Assembly (NCBI GenBank): GCA_035771165.1
Contig: JAWNZC010000322.1
Coordinates: 8,294,501 to 8,358,500, forward strand
Length of the DNA stretch: 64,000 nt
Direction of reading: 5' to 3'
Source of the DNA: Paragorgia papillata
Taxonomy: Eukaryota > Cnidaria > Anthozoa > Scleralcyonacea > Coralliidae
Of the stretch, positions 55,816 to 64,000 are shown one piece after another. The notes below the pieces were generated by a model, which was given only the letters and a program-made list of their open reading frames with translations, was not told where the DNA came from and did no database searches. The translations under genes and the position numbers were made by a program. How positions within the stretch are numbered: the stretch's first letter is position 1; each line of letters opens with the position of its first letter.

Positions 55816-56532
55816 TCACTTTGCCGATATATTTTTTTTCTCACCTCTCTACAATGAGCAATCGTAGAGCATCTAACCGTCTGTTCTGAGTAATTGAGCT
55901 TGACGAACGTCCACCAAACGCCTTTTCTACTTTTTGTTAAAAATTGATCGATTTTCCCACTTTTTTTACTTCTTTTTTTGAAAAATCCTAGTTTTCGAAG
56001 ACTGTTTTGTGAAATCAATATGCGTTTGGCTTGGCCTACATTTCTGTCAGACGTTTTCCTACTAACTGTCCAGTCTAGCCTTTTTGGTCGCTGTGTCTTT
56101 GTCCTCTAAATCTCAGGGGATTGATTGCAACTCACCAATAGCCGTCGAGTATTAAATCAACAAGTAAAACGTACTAATTTAGACTGAAAACTAATTGGTG
56201 AAACCACAATCTAACCAAGTTGTTTATTATGTTTGCAAAACACTGAAAACTAACTAAATGTGTAGCTCCTTTCACTAAAATGGAGTCTAACAAACTAAAT
56301 CATGAGTAGCTCCTTTCACTAAAAACACAGGTGTTGATGGAATGATAGTGAATCGTTATCCCAGACATAACATCGAAATATATAAACAGTTGTCAAAATT
56401 CGCAAACTTATTATCTTGTAACGATTAGAACCGAACAGTTAAAAAAACCCGAGGTGACTCCATACAGTTTCATGAAAAATGGAAAATACATGTTTGAGAG
56501 TCCAAAACACGTGCATAAACAATTCGGGAAAA

Positions 56533-57047
56533 GAATAAAACTAAATGTTATGCATGGTGACCCTGGTTAAACAGTCCGACAATAAAAAACTGTTACCAAA
56601 TAAATAGCAACAGCTGTTGCTATGGCAACAATGACGTTTCAAAATGGCTGCCAATTACCCTTCAAACTAATTTAATTCGAAAAAAACTTTGGTGACACCC
56701 CATATTTTTTTTCATTAAAACTTGTCTTGAAGTACGAGTAATTAATAAGCCAATTTTAAAAAAATTCTGTAGAACAAATCATTTTTTTCCTCGGAAAAAT
56801 CATGTTTGTATCTACAGAATTTTTTTTAAATCGGCATATTGATTACTCATACTTCAAGAAAAGTTTTGATGAAAAAAAATAATGGGGGTCACCAAAGTTT
56901 TTTCCCGAATTAAATTAGTTTGAAGGGTAATTGGCAGCCATTTTGAAACGTCGTTGTTGCCATAGTAACAACTGTTGCTATTTATTCGGTAACAGTTTTT
57001 GATTGCCAGACTTTTTAACTATATGCATAACATTTAGTTTTATTCTT
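56533..57047. mobile_element. 515-bp foldback element
   Basis: Ends AAGAATAAAACTAAATGTTA then TGCAT are inverted at the right. Long arms include CAAAATGGCTGCCAATTACC and CTACAGAATTTTTTTTAAA. The central loop is short. No coding capacity. Confidence 0.85.
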
Positions 57048-57163
57048 TTTGTGCAAAAAAAAGTGCAAAAAGTTAAGAAAAGTAGGATTGCCTAAAAGCG
57101 TGCATGACACTGGTCCTTCTATGACATCACAAGGCCAAGTCGGACGCAAACACTTTTTTCCGG

Positions 57164-57193
57164 CTGACGAAGGGCCTTCGCTCGAAACGTTAG
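57164..57193 (+). other. CTGACGA-hairpin-CGAAACGTTAG motif
   Basis: CTGACGA, A, stem GGGC/GCTC, then GAAACGTTAG. Same architecture as 13729-13762, again with one extra base before the stem. Confidence 0.35.
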
Positions 57194-57423
57194 ACTCCTA
57201 CGTTCTCTGTTTCGGCAGTATATCTAACCTTACTATATTTCGATTGTTGACTTTAAAAAAGCCGTGTTTATGATATGCACCCGTACGTCTCCACTCTCCA
57301 CCCATGTCGTTTCCTGGCCGCGCGGAAAATGCGAATTTCCCGCGCGACTGGGCGCGAGATAGAAGACATGATAATTGGGTTACTTGAAGTATACACTTTT
57401 CCTTGTAGTTGTGATCACAGATT

Positions 57424-57610
57424 AACAAATAGATTCCATTTTTCCGTTGTCTGTTCAGTTATAGATGCACAGATGACGTCACAACGTGGTAAGAACAAAA
57501 AAGTGGCCCACGAGACGCAGTCGAGTGGGTCACTGATGTTCTTACCACGTTGTGACGTCCTCTGTGCATCTATAACTGAACAGACAACGGAAAAATGGAA
57601 TCTATTTGTT
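57424..57610. mobile_element. 187-bp perfect-arm foldback, copy 1
   Basis: AACAAATAGATTCCATTTTT at the left is inverted at the right. The arms are nearly perfect over about 80 bp and include GATGACGTCACAACGTGG. It is almost identical to 60572-60758 in the same orientation. The two copies bracket ALG11. Confidence 0.9.
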
Positions 57611-57886
57611 TTATACAATAAAAAAAGAAGAAAAAACGTTTGATAAGGAGTTCATTGAATTTTCCCGCCGAATTTTCGGGGATTTGGAAAAGGTGAAACA
57701 CGCCATCTGACGTGATCCATGATCTATACAAAACGAGGAATATCATTGGTTCGTGACATTGCAGTGACGATTTTCATTGGTTCACAAGAATAGGAACAAG
57801 TGTGACGAAACCCGTGCATCTGTCCTGTAATAGATCATGGCTCTCGACCAATGAAAACGTGCAAAACATTTTGGTTATTGTATAAA

Positions 57887-58177
57887 TAGAAATACAACCA
57901 GAAGTCCAACTCGAGTGACAACTTGTCCGCATTTCTTTAATGCGCAGGCGCGATATTTTACGCCATCCTACACAATCCTGGCAAGTTCCCCCAAACTGCC
58001 GGGGGAACTTGCCTGCAGGATTGCGTCAATCTCATTCCCAGAGCCAAATATGCCCGGCCGCGCGGGCATCCCGCGCGGTATGGGTCTGGGTACGAGATTG
58101 AGGATACATGCGCGAGAACATAAACTTCAAAGGTTCCGACGCGAGTTGGACTTCTGGGACGTATTTCTATTACATTG
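57887..58177. mobile_element. Foldback element directly upstream of ALG11
   Basis: TAGAAATACAACCAGAAGTC then CAACTCG at the left pairs with CGAGTTGGACTTCTGGGACG then TATTTCTA at the right. An inner stem AAGTTCCCCCAAACTGCC and GGGGGAACTT is also present. Its right end is about 110 bp from the ALG11 start, so it could contribute 5' UTR or promoter sequence. Confidence 0.8.
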
Positions 58178-58284
58178 TGTTGTGATAGTGAAAGTTTTTT
58201 CGGCTTTGGCTGACATTGCACTCCAGCTCGACTTTTTTAGTGCCACTGTGAAGAAAACAAGCCTTGTGGAAGTTATTATTCACC

Positions 58285-59784
58285 ATGTTTGATACGTTTG
58301 TCTCGTTTTTTGGTATCTTGCTTCTAGCGGCTTTAGCCACGTTTATATTCTTTGCCACTTGTATTTTGGTCCTTTTCATCACTGCAAGATGGTGGATTCG
58401 AAACAAAGGAAAATCGTCATTTCAAAGCTCTTCAACGTCGTTTGAAGTAGACAATGATAGAAGCTGTAAATCTTTAACTATTGCGTTTTTTCATCCATAT
58501 TGCAATGCTGGCGGTGGAGGTGAAAAAGTTTTGTGGACAGGCATTCGTGCTTTGCAGAGGGAACATGCAAATATCAATTGTGTTGTGTATACAGGTGATC
58601 AGAATGTTACTGCTGAAGATATCTTGTACCGTACCAAAGAAAGATTTAACATCTCTTTCTCACGCCCTGTTAAATTCGTTTTCCTAAAGAAACGTAACTG
58701 GGTTGAGGCAAGTCGCTATCCCTTCTTCACACTGCTGGGCCAAAGCATTGGTTCCATTTATCTTGGATGGGAAGCGCTTACGAAGTTCAATCCTGATGTA
58801 TTCATTGATACAATGGGCTATGCTTTCACTTTACCTATTTTTAAATACATTGGCGAGTGTAATGTAGGTTGCTATGTCCATTATCCAACCATCAGTACAG
58901 ACATGCTTTCAAAAGTAAGCGATAGAAGAGCAACATACAACAATGCTTCTTTCATCTCAAGAAGTCGTGTTCTAAGCACCATTAAATTAATGTATTACAG
59001 ACTATTTGCACGTGCTTATGGCATGGCTGGTTCATGTGCTGATAGTATTATGGTGAACTCCTCTTGGACATTTGGCCATATTAGTTCACTGTGGAATAAA
59101 GACTGTATCACCATTGTATACCCACCATGTGACACCAAATCACTTTTAAAAATTCCTTTGCAAAGAAAGAGTGAAAGCAATAATTCAATATTAAGTATAG
59201 TCTCTGTTGGTCAATTTCGACCTGAGAAAGATCATGTTCTACAGATTAAGTCATTTTGTAAGTTCCTCCACACTAAACCACTCAATGTTAGAAAACAATA
59301 TAAACTGGTTCTCGTGGGTGGCTCTCGTAATCAAGATGATGCTGATCGAGTTGATACTCTGAGAGAACTTGCTGATCAGCTGCACATCAGACGACACGTG
59401 GAATTTGCACTGAATGTTTCATTTGATGAATTGAAAAATTACCTTGCTGGAGCAACCATAGGTTTACATACAATGTGGAATGAGCATTTTGGTATAGGAG
59501 TAGTTGAATGCATGGCAGCAGGTGCAATTATCGTGGCACACAACTCTGGTGGACCAAAAATGGATATTGTAACTGAAAGAAATGGATATCCTACTGGATG
59601 TTTGGCTGATACTGAAGAATCATATGCAGAAGCAATGGAGTTGATTTTCTCATTGAACCCAGATGATAAAAACAAGATAAGAAAAAATGCAAGAGAATGT
59701 GCAAAAGAGCGTTTCTCTGAAGAAGCTTTTGAAGATGGCTTTTTGGAATGTATCAAGCCACTTATTAATAGTGACTTGTGTTAG
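58285..59784 (+). CDS. ALG11: ALG11, GDP-Man:Man3GlcNAc2-PP-dolichol alpha-1,2-mannosyltransferase, 499 aa
   Basis: Adds the fourth and fifth mannoses to the dolichol-linked N-glycan precursor on the cytosolic face of the ER. Start chosen at the ATG 58285 (context CACCATG); an in-frame TTG further up is not a eukaryotic start. Residues about 3-35 form one membrane anchor (FFGILLLAALATFIFFATCI). Then HPYCNAGGGGEKVLW (the GGGGE nucleotide-sugar loop), the family stretch WVEASRYPFFTLLGQSIGSI, CYVHYPTISTDML, and the GT4 C-domain with FRPEKDH and EHFGIGVVECMAAGAIIVAH, which holds the E-x7-E motif. Length matches the roughly 490-aa animal enzyme. Uninterrupted single exon, no damage. Flanked on both sides by copies of one foldback family. 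Confidence 0.97.
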   Translation: MFDTFVSFFGILLLAALATFIFFATCILVLFITARWWIRNKGKSSFQSSSTSFEVDNDRSCKSLTIAFFHPYCNAGGGGEKVLWTGIRALQREHANINCVVYTGDQNVTAEDILYRTKERFNISFSRPVKFVFLKKRNWVEASRYPFFTLLGQSIGSIYLGWEALTKFNPDVFIDTMGYAFTLPIFKYIGECNVGCYVHYPTISTDMLSKVSDRRATYNNASFISRSRVLSTIKLMYYRLFARAYGMAGSCADSIMVNSSWTFGHISSLWNKDCITIVYPPCDTKSLLKIPLQRKSESNNSILSIVSVGQFRPEKDHVLQIKSFCKFLHTKPLNVRKQYKLVLVGGSRNQDDADRVDTLRELADQLHIRRHVEFALNVSFDELKNYLAGATIGLHTMWNEHFGIGVVECMAAGAIIVAHNSGGPKMDIVTERNGYPTGCLADTEESYAEAMELIFSLNPDDKNKIRKNARECAKERFSEEAFEDGFLECIKPLINSDLC

Positions 59785-60119
59785 ATCGAATATATCTACA
59801 GCAGGTGGAAAGTACTCAAAGTAGCATACTAGAATTATAGAAAATTCAAATTACATATATACTTAATTAATTAAGAAGTTGTATATCTATAACCATAGAT
59901 TGTACACAGAATAAGTCTGTGAGACATATTGTGATTATACAATTTTGTATGCAGTAGCTTGAGTTGAGAATAGATCCTTGTTGTTGAAGATTCTCGTTAC
60001 AAAAAATTAGTTTAATTGCTGAGCTTTCATCTCACTATTACTTGAAACTTCATCAGAGCAATTCAATGAATGAAACTGAGTACAGTAATAGCAAGATGAA
60101 AGCTCAGCAAGTAAATTAA

Positions 60120-60333
60120 GGGGCTGATTACATGAGCCAGGCTAGCCTGGTTAACTTGGCTCACACGATTGATTAGGATCTTACTGTGGTTTTAACAAAG
60201 AAGAATTGGTTTAGTTTAGATGTAAACAAATCTAAACATTAATTTAAATCTCCTTTTGCAGCTGAGGAAAGAATTTTGTGACATGAGTCAGCCCAGTTAG
60301 CTGGGCTAGCCTCCTCGTGTAACCAATCAGCAC
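60120..60333. mobile_element. Harbinger-like MITE, second copy
   Basis: GGGGCTGATTACATGAGCC, then GCTAGCCTGGTTAACTTGGC and AAGAAGAATTGGTTTAGTTT closely follow the copy at 10718-10950. The right end is eroded. TAA flanks are present on both sides. Confidence 0.75.
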
Positions 60334-60571
60334 TTAATTTACACAGTGTAGCCACAAAGAATTTCCAACAATGTATGTTACCACTATGCAATCATTTAAA
60401 GATTTGAGAGTGGACAGGCCTAGGGTAGCTGGTTTCGGCATGATTAAGAGGTTTCAAAAATCATGTACATGACCAAATATTTTTATGACTAATTATTAAT
60501 TATCTAGGCATGGATGTTAAAAAACTTTTTTATCTTTTTATCATCCATGCTCAGGGTAACAAGATATATTT

Positions 60572-60758
60572 AACAAATAGATTCCATTTTGCTGTTGTCT
60601 GTTCAGTTATAGATGCACAGATGACGTCACAACGTGGTAAGAACAAAAAAGTGGCCCACGAGACGCAGTCAAGTGGGTCACTGATGTTCTTACCACGTTG
60701 TGACGTCTTCTGTGCATCTATAACTGAACAGACAACAAAAAAATGGAATCTATTTGTT
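60572..60758. mobile_element. 187-bp perfect-arm foldback, copy 2
   Basis: Same length, orientation and nearly the same sequence as 57424-57610. Downstream DNA (CTAATAGATCATGGGCAACA, ACCAATGAAAACACGCAT) also resembles DNA after copy 1, so the repeat unit is longer than the hairpin. Confidence 0.9.
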
Positions 60759-61252
60759 TTATACAATACAAAAACTTAAAAGGTTTTTTAAAAAACCCTG
60801 TCGGGTTTTGGGGCATGAAGAAAGAAAAAAAAAGTCAGCTGACGTGACTATGCGTCTGTCCTCTAATAGATCATGGGCAACAACCAATGAAAACACGCAT
60901 AGCAACAAGGGTATTGTATATTTGTTAATACAGTATTGTATTTGACCACCAAAACACCCATCTCCATTTCTGGGCCGATGTAGGGCTAAATGCTGTAGAA
61001 AAATGGATTCTGAAAATGGTGGACACCAACACATTTGCATTATATCAGTTCACATACAAACCCTCTTCAGGTCATTATATACCATAAATATGAATACTGG
61101 ACTTCCTTTATATACTGTAATTTACATAACTGTAATGTACATATTTCCTCAAAAAAGCACATTTTGTCTCTGTTTGGTAGCCTACATTATTGCGCATTGC
61201 TTTCAATGATGTGTGTAACCATAGTCCCTGTGGACTATTGTGTAACTTTACT

Positions 61253-61600
61253 TATTATATGCATGACAAAATTACTACATTCTGATTGGTTGAGAGGAGT
61301 ACAATTATTTTATTAATTGTACTGCAGTATACAAGTAGAGAAGTTCACAATAAAATTCAAAATGGCGGCCAAGTCTGCAACGGAAAGTTTTCACATTTCC
61401 AACGACTTGTGGTACACTATGAACTAAAAATTCCATGTAAATATTTTGAAATGAGTACAGAGAACACCCAGAGTGAAAATGTTTCTCAGTGTCAAGTAAT
61501 GAAACAAGATGTTATTAAAGGTCTTAAAGGTGAGTACGAAGCGTACGTGTCGTATTTTGTCATGCATATAATAAATGAGGAATCATGTAAATCCTTAATT
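61253..61600 (+). mobile_element. Non-autonomous repeat family A (plus copy)
   Basis: TTATATGCATGACAAAATTA at the left and an inverted GTCATGCATATAATAA near the right. The body matches the reverse strand of 8329-8690. A 21-codon frame starting MAAKSATESFHISNDLW lies inside; its short length argues against a gene, though such starts are common for transposon proteins. Confidence 0.72.
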
Positions 61601-61839
61601 GTACTCGCTATCATGATTACCAATACTTCAAAAACTCATTAATAATTAATGAGGAAAACACAAAGGAAATCAGTACCATGTCCGTGGTTTTATACCTGAT
61701 AAAACTTGACGTCAGAAAGAACACTAATGAACGTACAATTTTATATAAAGAATACTAATGAACATACAATTTTATATAAAGAATACTAATGAACATAACA
61801 TCCAATAACGAATCATTTTTGAAGCCATTCAAAACACTC

Positions 61840-61930
61840 GCATCACGTGTTTTATCAGATCTAAAACATTCGGCTTCGCCTCGTGTTTTATATCTGATAA
61901 AACACTTCTGCTCGTGTTTTAAATATTACT
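61840..61930. mobile_element. Hairpin element
   Basis: CACGTGTTTTATCAGATCTA and TCGTGTTTTATATCTGATAA with ACACTT pair around a TTCGGCTTCGCCTCG centre. Three direct copies of a TATAAAGAATACTAATGAAC-type unit precede it (61720-61800). Confidence 0.65.
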
Positions 61931-62013
61931 TCATAGATAATTATACTAAGTGACATTTTTTACCATGAGCGTTATGGATTTATACGGACATAACAATTAA
62001 CAATTCAGTATTA

Positions 62014-62162
62014 AGGCTGGTTTCCAGTCAGTGGAATTTTGCGAGCGGGCGGAATTTTTCTTTGTCTTTCGTGCTCTGAATTAGATTAGTTCCGCTCGAG
62101 AGCTCACAAGACAAAGAAAAATTCCGCTCGCTCGCAAAATTCCACTGACTGGAAATCAGCCT
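62014..62162. mobile_element. Harbinger-like MITE, TTA target duplication
   Basis: 149 bp. AGGCTGGTTTCCAGTCAGTG is inverted at the right (CACTGACTGGAAATCAGCCT). TTA lies at 62011-62013 and 62163-62165. The inner arms GGAATTTTTCTTTGTCTT also pair. Confidence 0.88.
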
Positions 62163-62290
62163 TTACGGAAACTACCGATGTGTGGAACGACGTGAAAATT
62201 TCGAATCGCTGTCACACCCACAAACGTCAATGAATTTTGAATTGAATGAGGTAAACAAAGACAATGACTATTTGAGAAAATGTTTATTGC

Positions 62291-62443
62291 TCATTTTAAA
62301 GGCGATGCTATTGAGAACAATTTTTGGACACGGTCTCTATATTCTGCCCGGCTGGTATCGTACAAATTCGGCTTTGATTCCCATAATATCACGAGTTCCT
62401 CTTCCTTTTCTAAGCTCCACGCTGCATCGTTGATGGTCGCCAT
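62291..62443 (-). pseudogene. MADF-domain protein, N-terminal fragment
   Basis: MATINDAAWSLEKEEELVIL, then WESKPNLYDTSRAEYRDRVQ and KLFSIASPLK. The first helix and the W-x3-P-x-LYD-x8-Y-x-(N/D)R pattern are MADF/Myb-like, typical of Harbinger-associated DNA-binding proteins. It stops after about 50 residues, half the usual domain. It sits about 130 bp from a Harbinger-like MITE. Confidence 0.65.
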
Positions 62444-62790
62444 CAGGGCGCTTATTTTAAAGTGTGCATGCATACGACTGATCCAATCACTGTACTTTTT
62501 TTTATATTTCCCTCCTGAATTGGTGACTGCAATCAACCCTTAAGATTTAGAAGGAAAAACTATACAGCGGCCATGTTTGTTCCAAATACAATAACAACTG
62601 AGGTTCGTTTATTAAAGTTGTTCTGACATGGCCGCCATGACGTCAGTTGCAAACCAAGAATTGTCAAAGATTGATTGAAGCAGAAGAAAGTAATGTTTTG
62701 TACATAAATAATTACGAAAGATAAAGAGGTAGAATTACGTCTGCGTGAAAGGTTTTGTGTTCGCATCTTTTAACACCTTCCTTTGCCAGA

Positions 62791-62857
62791 CTATACATGG
62801 TTAATCAAATCAGCCAAATCTCTACCACCCAGTAACATTATTTTACTCTTAATAATT
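62791..62857 (-). CDS. Unidentified gene, terminal exon
   Basis: Acceptor CGCAGAG|AATT. Encodes IIKSKIMLLGGRDLADLINH then V and TAG at 62793-62791. Confidence 0.45.
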
Positions 62858-64000
62858 CTCTGCGTTTATATTTTTGTTAATAGAGTTTTTAAAACAGAGA
62901 CTCCATATAGTCGTAAATAATAACTAACATCTTTTCTAAGAAATTTAATTTCAAGCAATCCATTGTTTGCTAACTGAAAAGTGTTTTTTGTACCAAAATT
63001 ATTAACTCTTTTTAGAGTGAATTTAACTCCATGACATTAGCAATGCAAGTATAGTCATGCATACATTATAATATAAATTCAAATAATTAGTCTTCATGAG
63101 CACTTACATAGTATCATTTTCTTTGCTTTGCGTTATGATTCGCCTCGGTACTTTAAATTCTTTCCTTACACTATCTGGTAAAGTATTTGGTAGAGGAGAC
63201 AATGGTGGTGGATTTGGAATCAGATCAAGTTTTCTTCGTTTTAACTGCAGCAAACGTTTTCTCGATTGTTGTAAGTTTCCTGCAGTCTTGCAACATGTCA
63301 TGCTTGTTGAAGAATTTGGAGTGATAGAGTTGGAAGGTGCCGACCATCCTTGCTTGGCTTTACCAAACATTACCTGATATAAAAAATAGATAAGAATCAA
63401 GATATTAAACCATTTCAACATGTAACCTGGATCCTAATACCAGTATCCGGCAAAAAGTAATCGGCTAAACGTTTACTCAGCTTCGCCTAGTTTCTCTCCC
63501 ACCCATGTTTTTAAATAGGAGGCAGAACTCTTACTCGGGCTTGAAACTCTTAAACTTTTACTTTTTTGACATAACAGGAGAACTGTTCCACATCGCATGT
63601 ACCACTTCTACATGTAACCTACGCTCTGTTTTCTGAGTTCGAGCTGAGTTCGAGCAGCTTAAGCGATCAGAAGATTACAGGTTCTATTTCCACCCCCAAC
63701 TCAGGAAATTATCTGAGTAAAACTAACTTGAAAAGCGTCTTGATAATATTCATTCAATCCGAGTTAGTGTACATCTTTACCTTTTCGAAACAACCAGTAC
63801 ATTTATCAAGTGATGATTTTCAAAAATACTGAACGTTATATTTATTAATTAAACTTTAAAAATTCAGAAGAAACTTGTCTAACCTCTTTATTGCATTGTA
63901 AGGGTGTTTCAGTTGCTCTTTTCCCATCTTCTGAATAACTTGGCGTAATACGTGACGCAGTACCAGAACTTCCATTGGGAGTTGTCCACTTGGATGCCTC
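62791..64000 (-). CDS. Unidentified protein, last three exons (5' end outside window)
   Basis: Minus-strand exons 64000-63884, 63373-63108 and 62857-62791 have matching phases (0, then 2) and good GT-AG sites (GAG|GTTAGA, AT|GTAAGTG). The visible product is Ser/Thr/Pro-rich: TTPNGSSGTASRITPSYSED, then QGWSAPSNSITPNSST, RKRLLQLKRRKLDLIPNPPP, LPNTLPDSVRKEFKVPRRII and a C-terminus LLGGRDLADLINHV. It looks like a mostly disordered tail with a basic patch resembling a nuclear localisation signal and a helical end. I do not recognise the family. The last acceptor is uncertain by 2 bp; the alternative gives a shorter tail ending ELLRVK. Confidence 0.6.
63108..63373 (-). CDS. Unidentified gene, penultimate exon
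   Basis: Acceptor ATATCAG|GT and donor CTAT|GTAAGTG. 266 bp, phase 0 in and 2 out, beginning VMFGKAKQGWSAPSNS. Confidence 0.7.
63884..64000 (-). CDS. Unidentified gene, exon (cut by window edge)
   Basis: Open through the window end, reading EASKWTTPNGSSGTASRITP and TPLQCNKE to the donor GAG|GTTAGA. Confidence 0.6.

Noticed and set aside
55800..56018. 72-codon minus-strand Lys/Arg-rich frame
   Set aside because: It resembles low-complexity DNA also seen near 55380-55430 and 57050-57110, part of a repeat, with no domain.

Overview
This is a eukaryotic, AT-rich, repeat-dense window. Genes have short GT-AG exons, introns are packed with transposable elements, and long prokaryote-style reading frames are rare. 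The combination of DUF3504/Crypton-type tyrosine recombinase relics, a DIRS-group retroelement with split direct repeats, LINE fragments, Harbinger-like MITEs, very many foldback elements and an intronless GPCR suggests a marine invertebrate. A cnidarian, probably an anthozoan, is my best guess, but that is inference and not a species call.

Layout. (1) 1-13041 (+): the last 11 exons of the BLTP1/KIAA1109 (Tweek, FSA) lipid-transfer gene. I rebuilt it exon by exon with consistent splice phases. Its introns hold MITEs, tRNA-derived SINEs, a TATTC microsatellite, a 21-bp minisatellite and a nested insertion stack. (2) 13.2-22.9 kb: intergenic, repeat-rich, with a minus-strand tyrosine-recombinase relic (14.0-14.9 kb), hairpin elements and a Harbinger-type element carrying a Myb-like start. 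(3) 23012-33748 (-): a seven-exon gene for a 211-aa 2OG-Fe(II) dioxygenase, invisible as a long ORF. One intron carries a LINE split by a Tc1/mariner-like MITE. (4) 35.4-41 kb: a ZAD-like zinc-finger relic, then a degraded DIRS/PAT/Ngaro-type element with repeat order A1..B1A2..B2. (5) 41.2-49.1 kb: a 1.6-kb long inverted repeat, a decayed Crypton-type recombinase element with palindromic ends, and LINE relics on both strands. (6) 51.5-52.5 kb (-): an intronless class-A GPCR. (7) 53.6-58.2 kb: simple repeats, a SINE interrupted by a MITE, and several long foldbacks. (8) 58285-59784 (+): intronless ALG11. (9) 60-64 kb: further MITEs, a MADF-domain fragment and the 3' end of an unidentified minus-strand gene that leaves the window.

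The host genes do not form a pathway. BLTP1 (bulk lipid transfer at membrane contacts), ALG11 (ER N-glycan assembly), the dioxygenase and the GPCR are independent. What ties the window together is the mobile-element ecology: several non-autonomous foldback families share terminal signatures with the resident recombinase relics. All identities rest on reading motifs and remembered family features; no database search was run.
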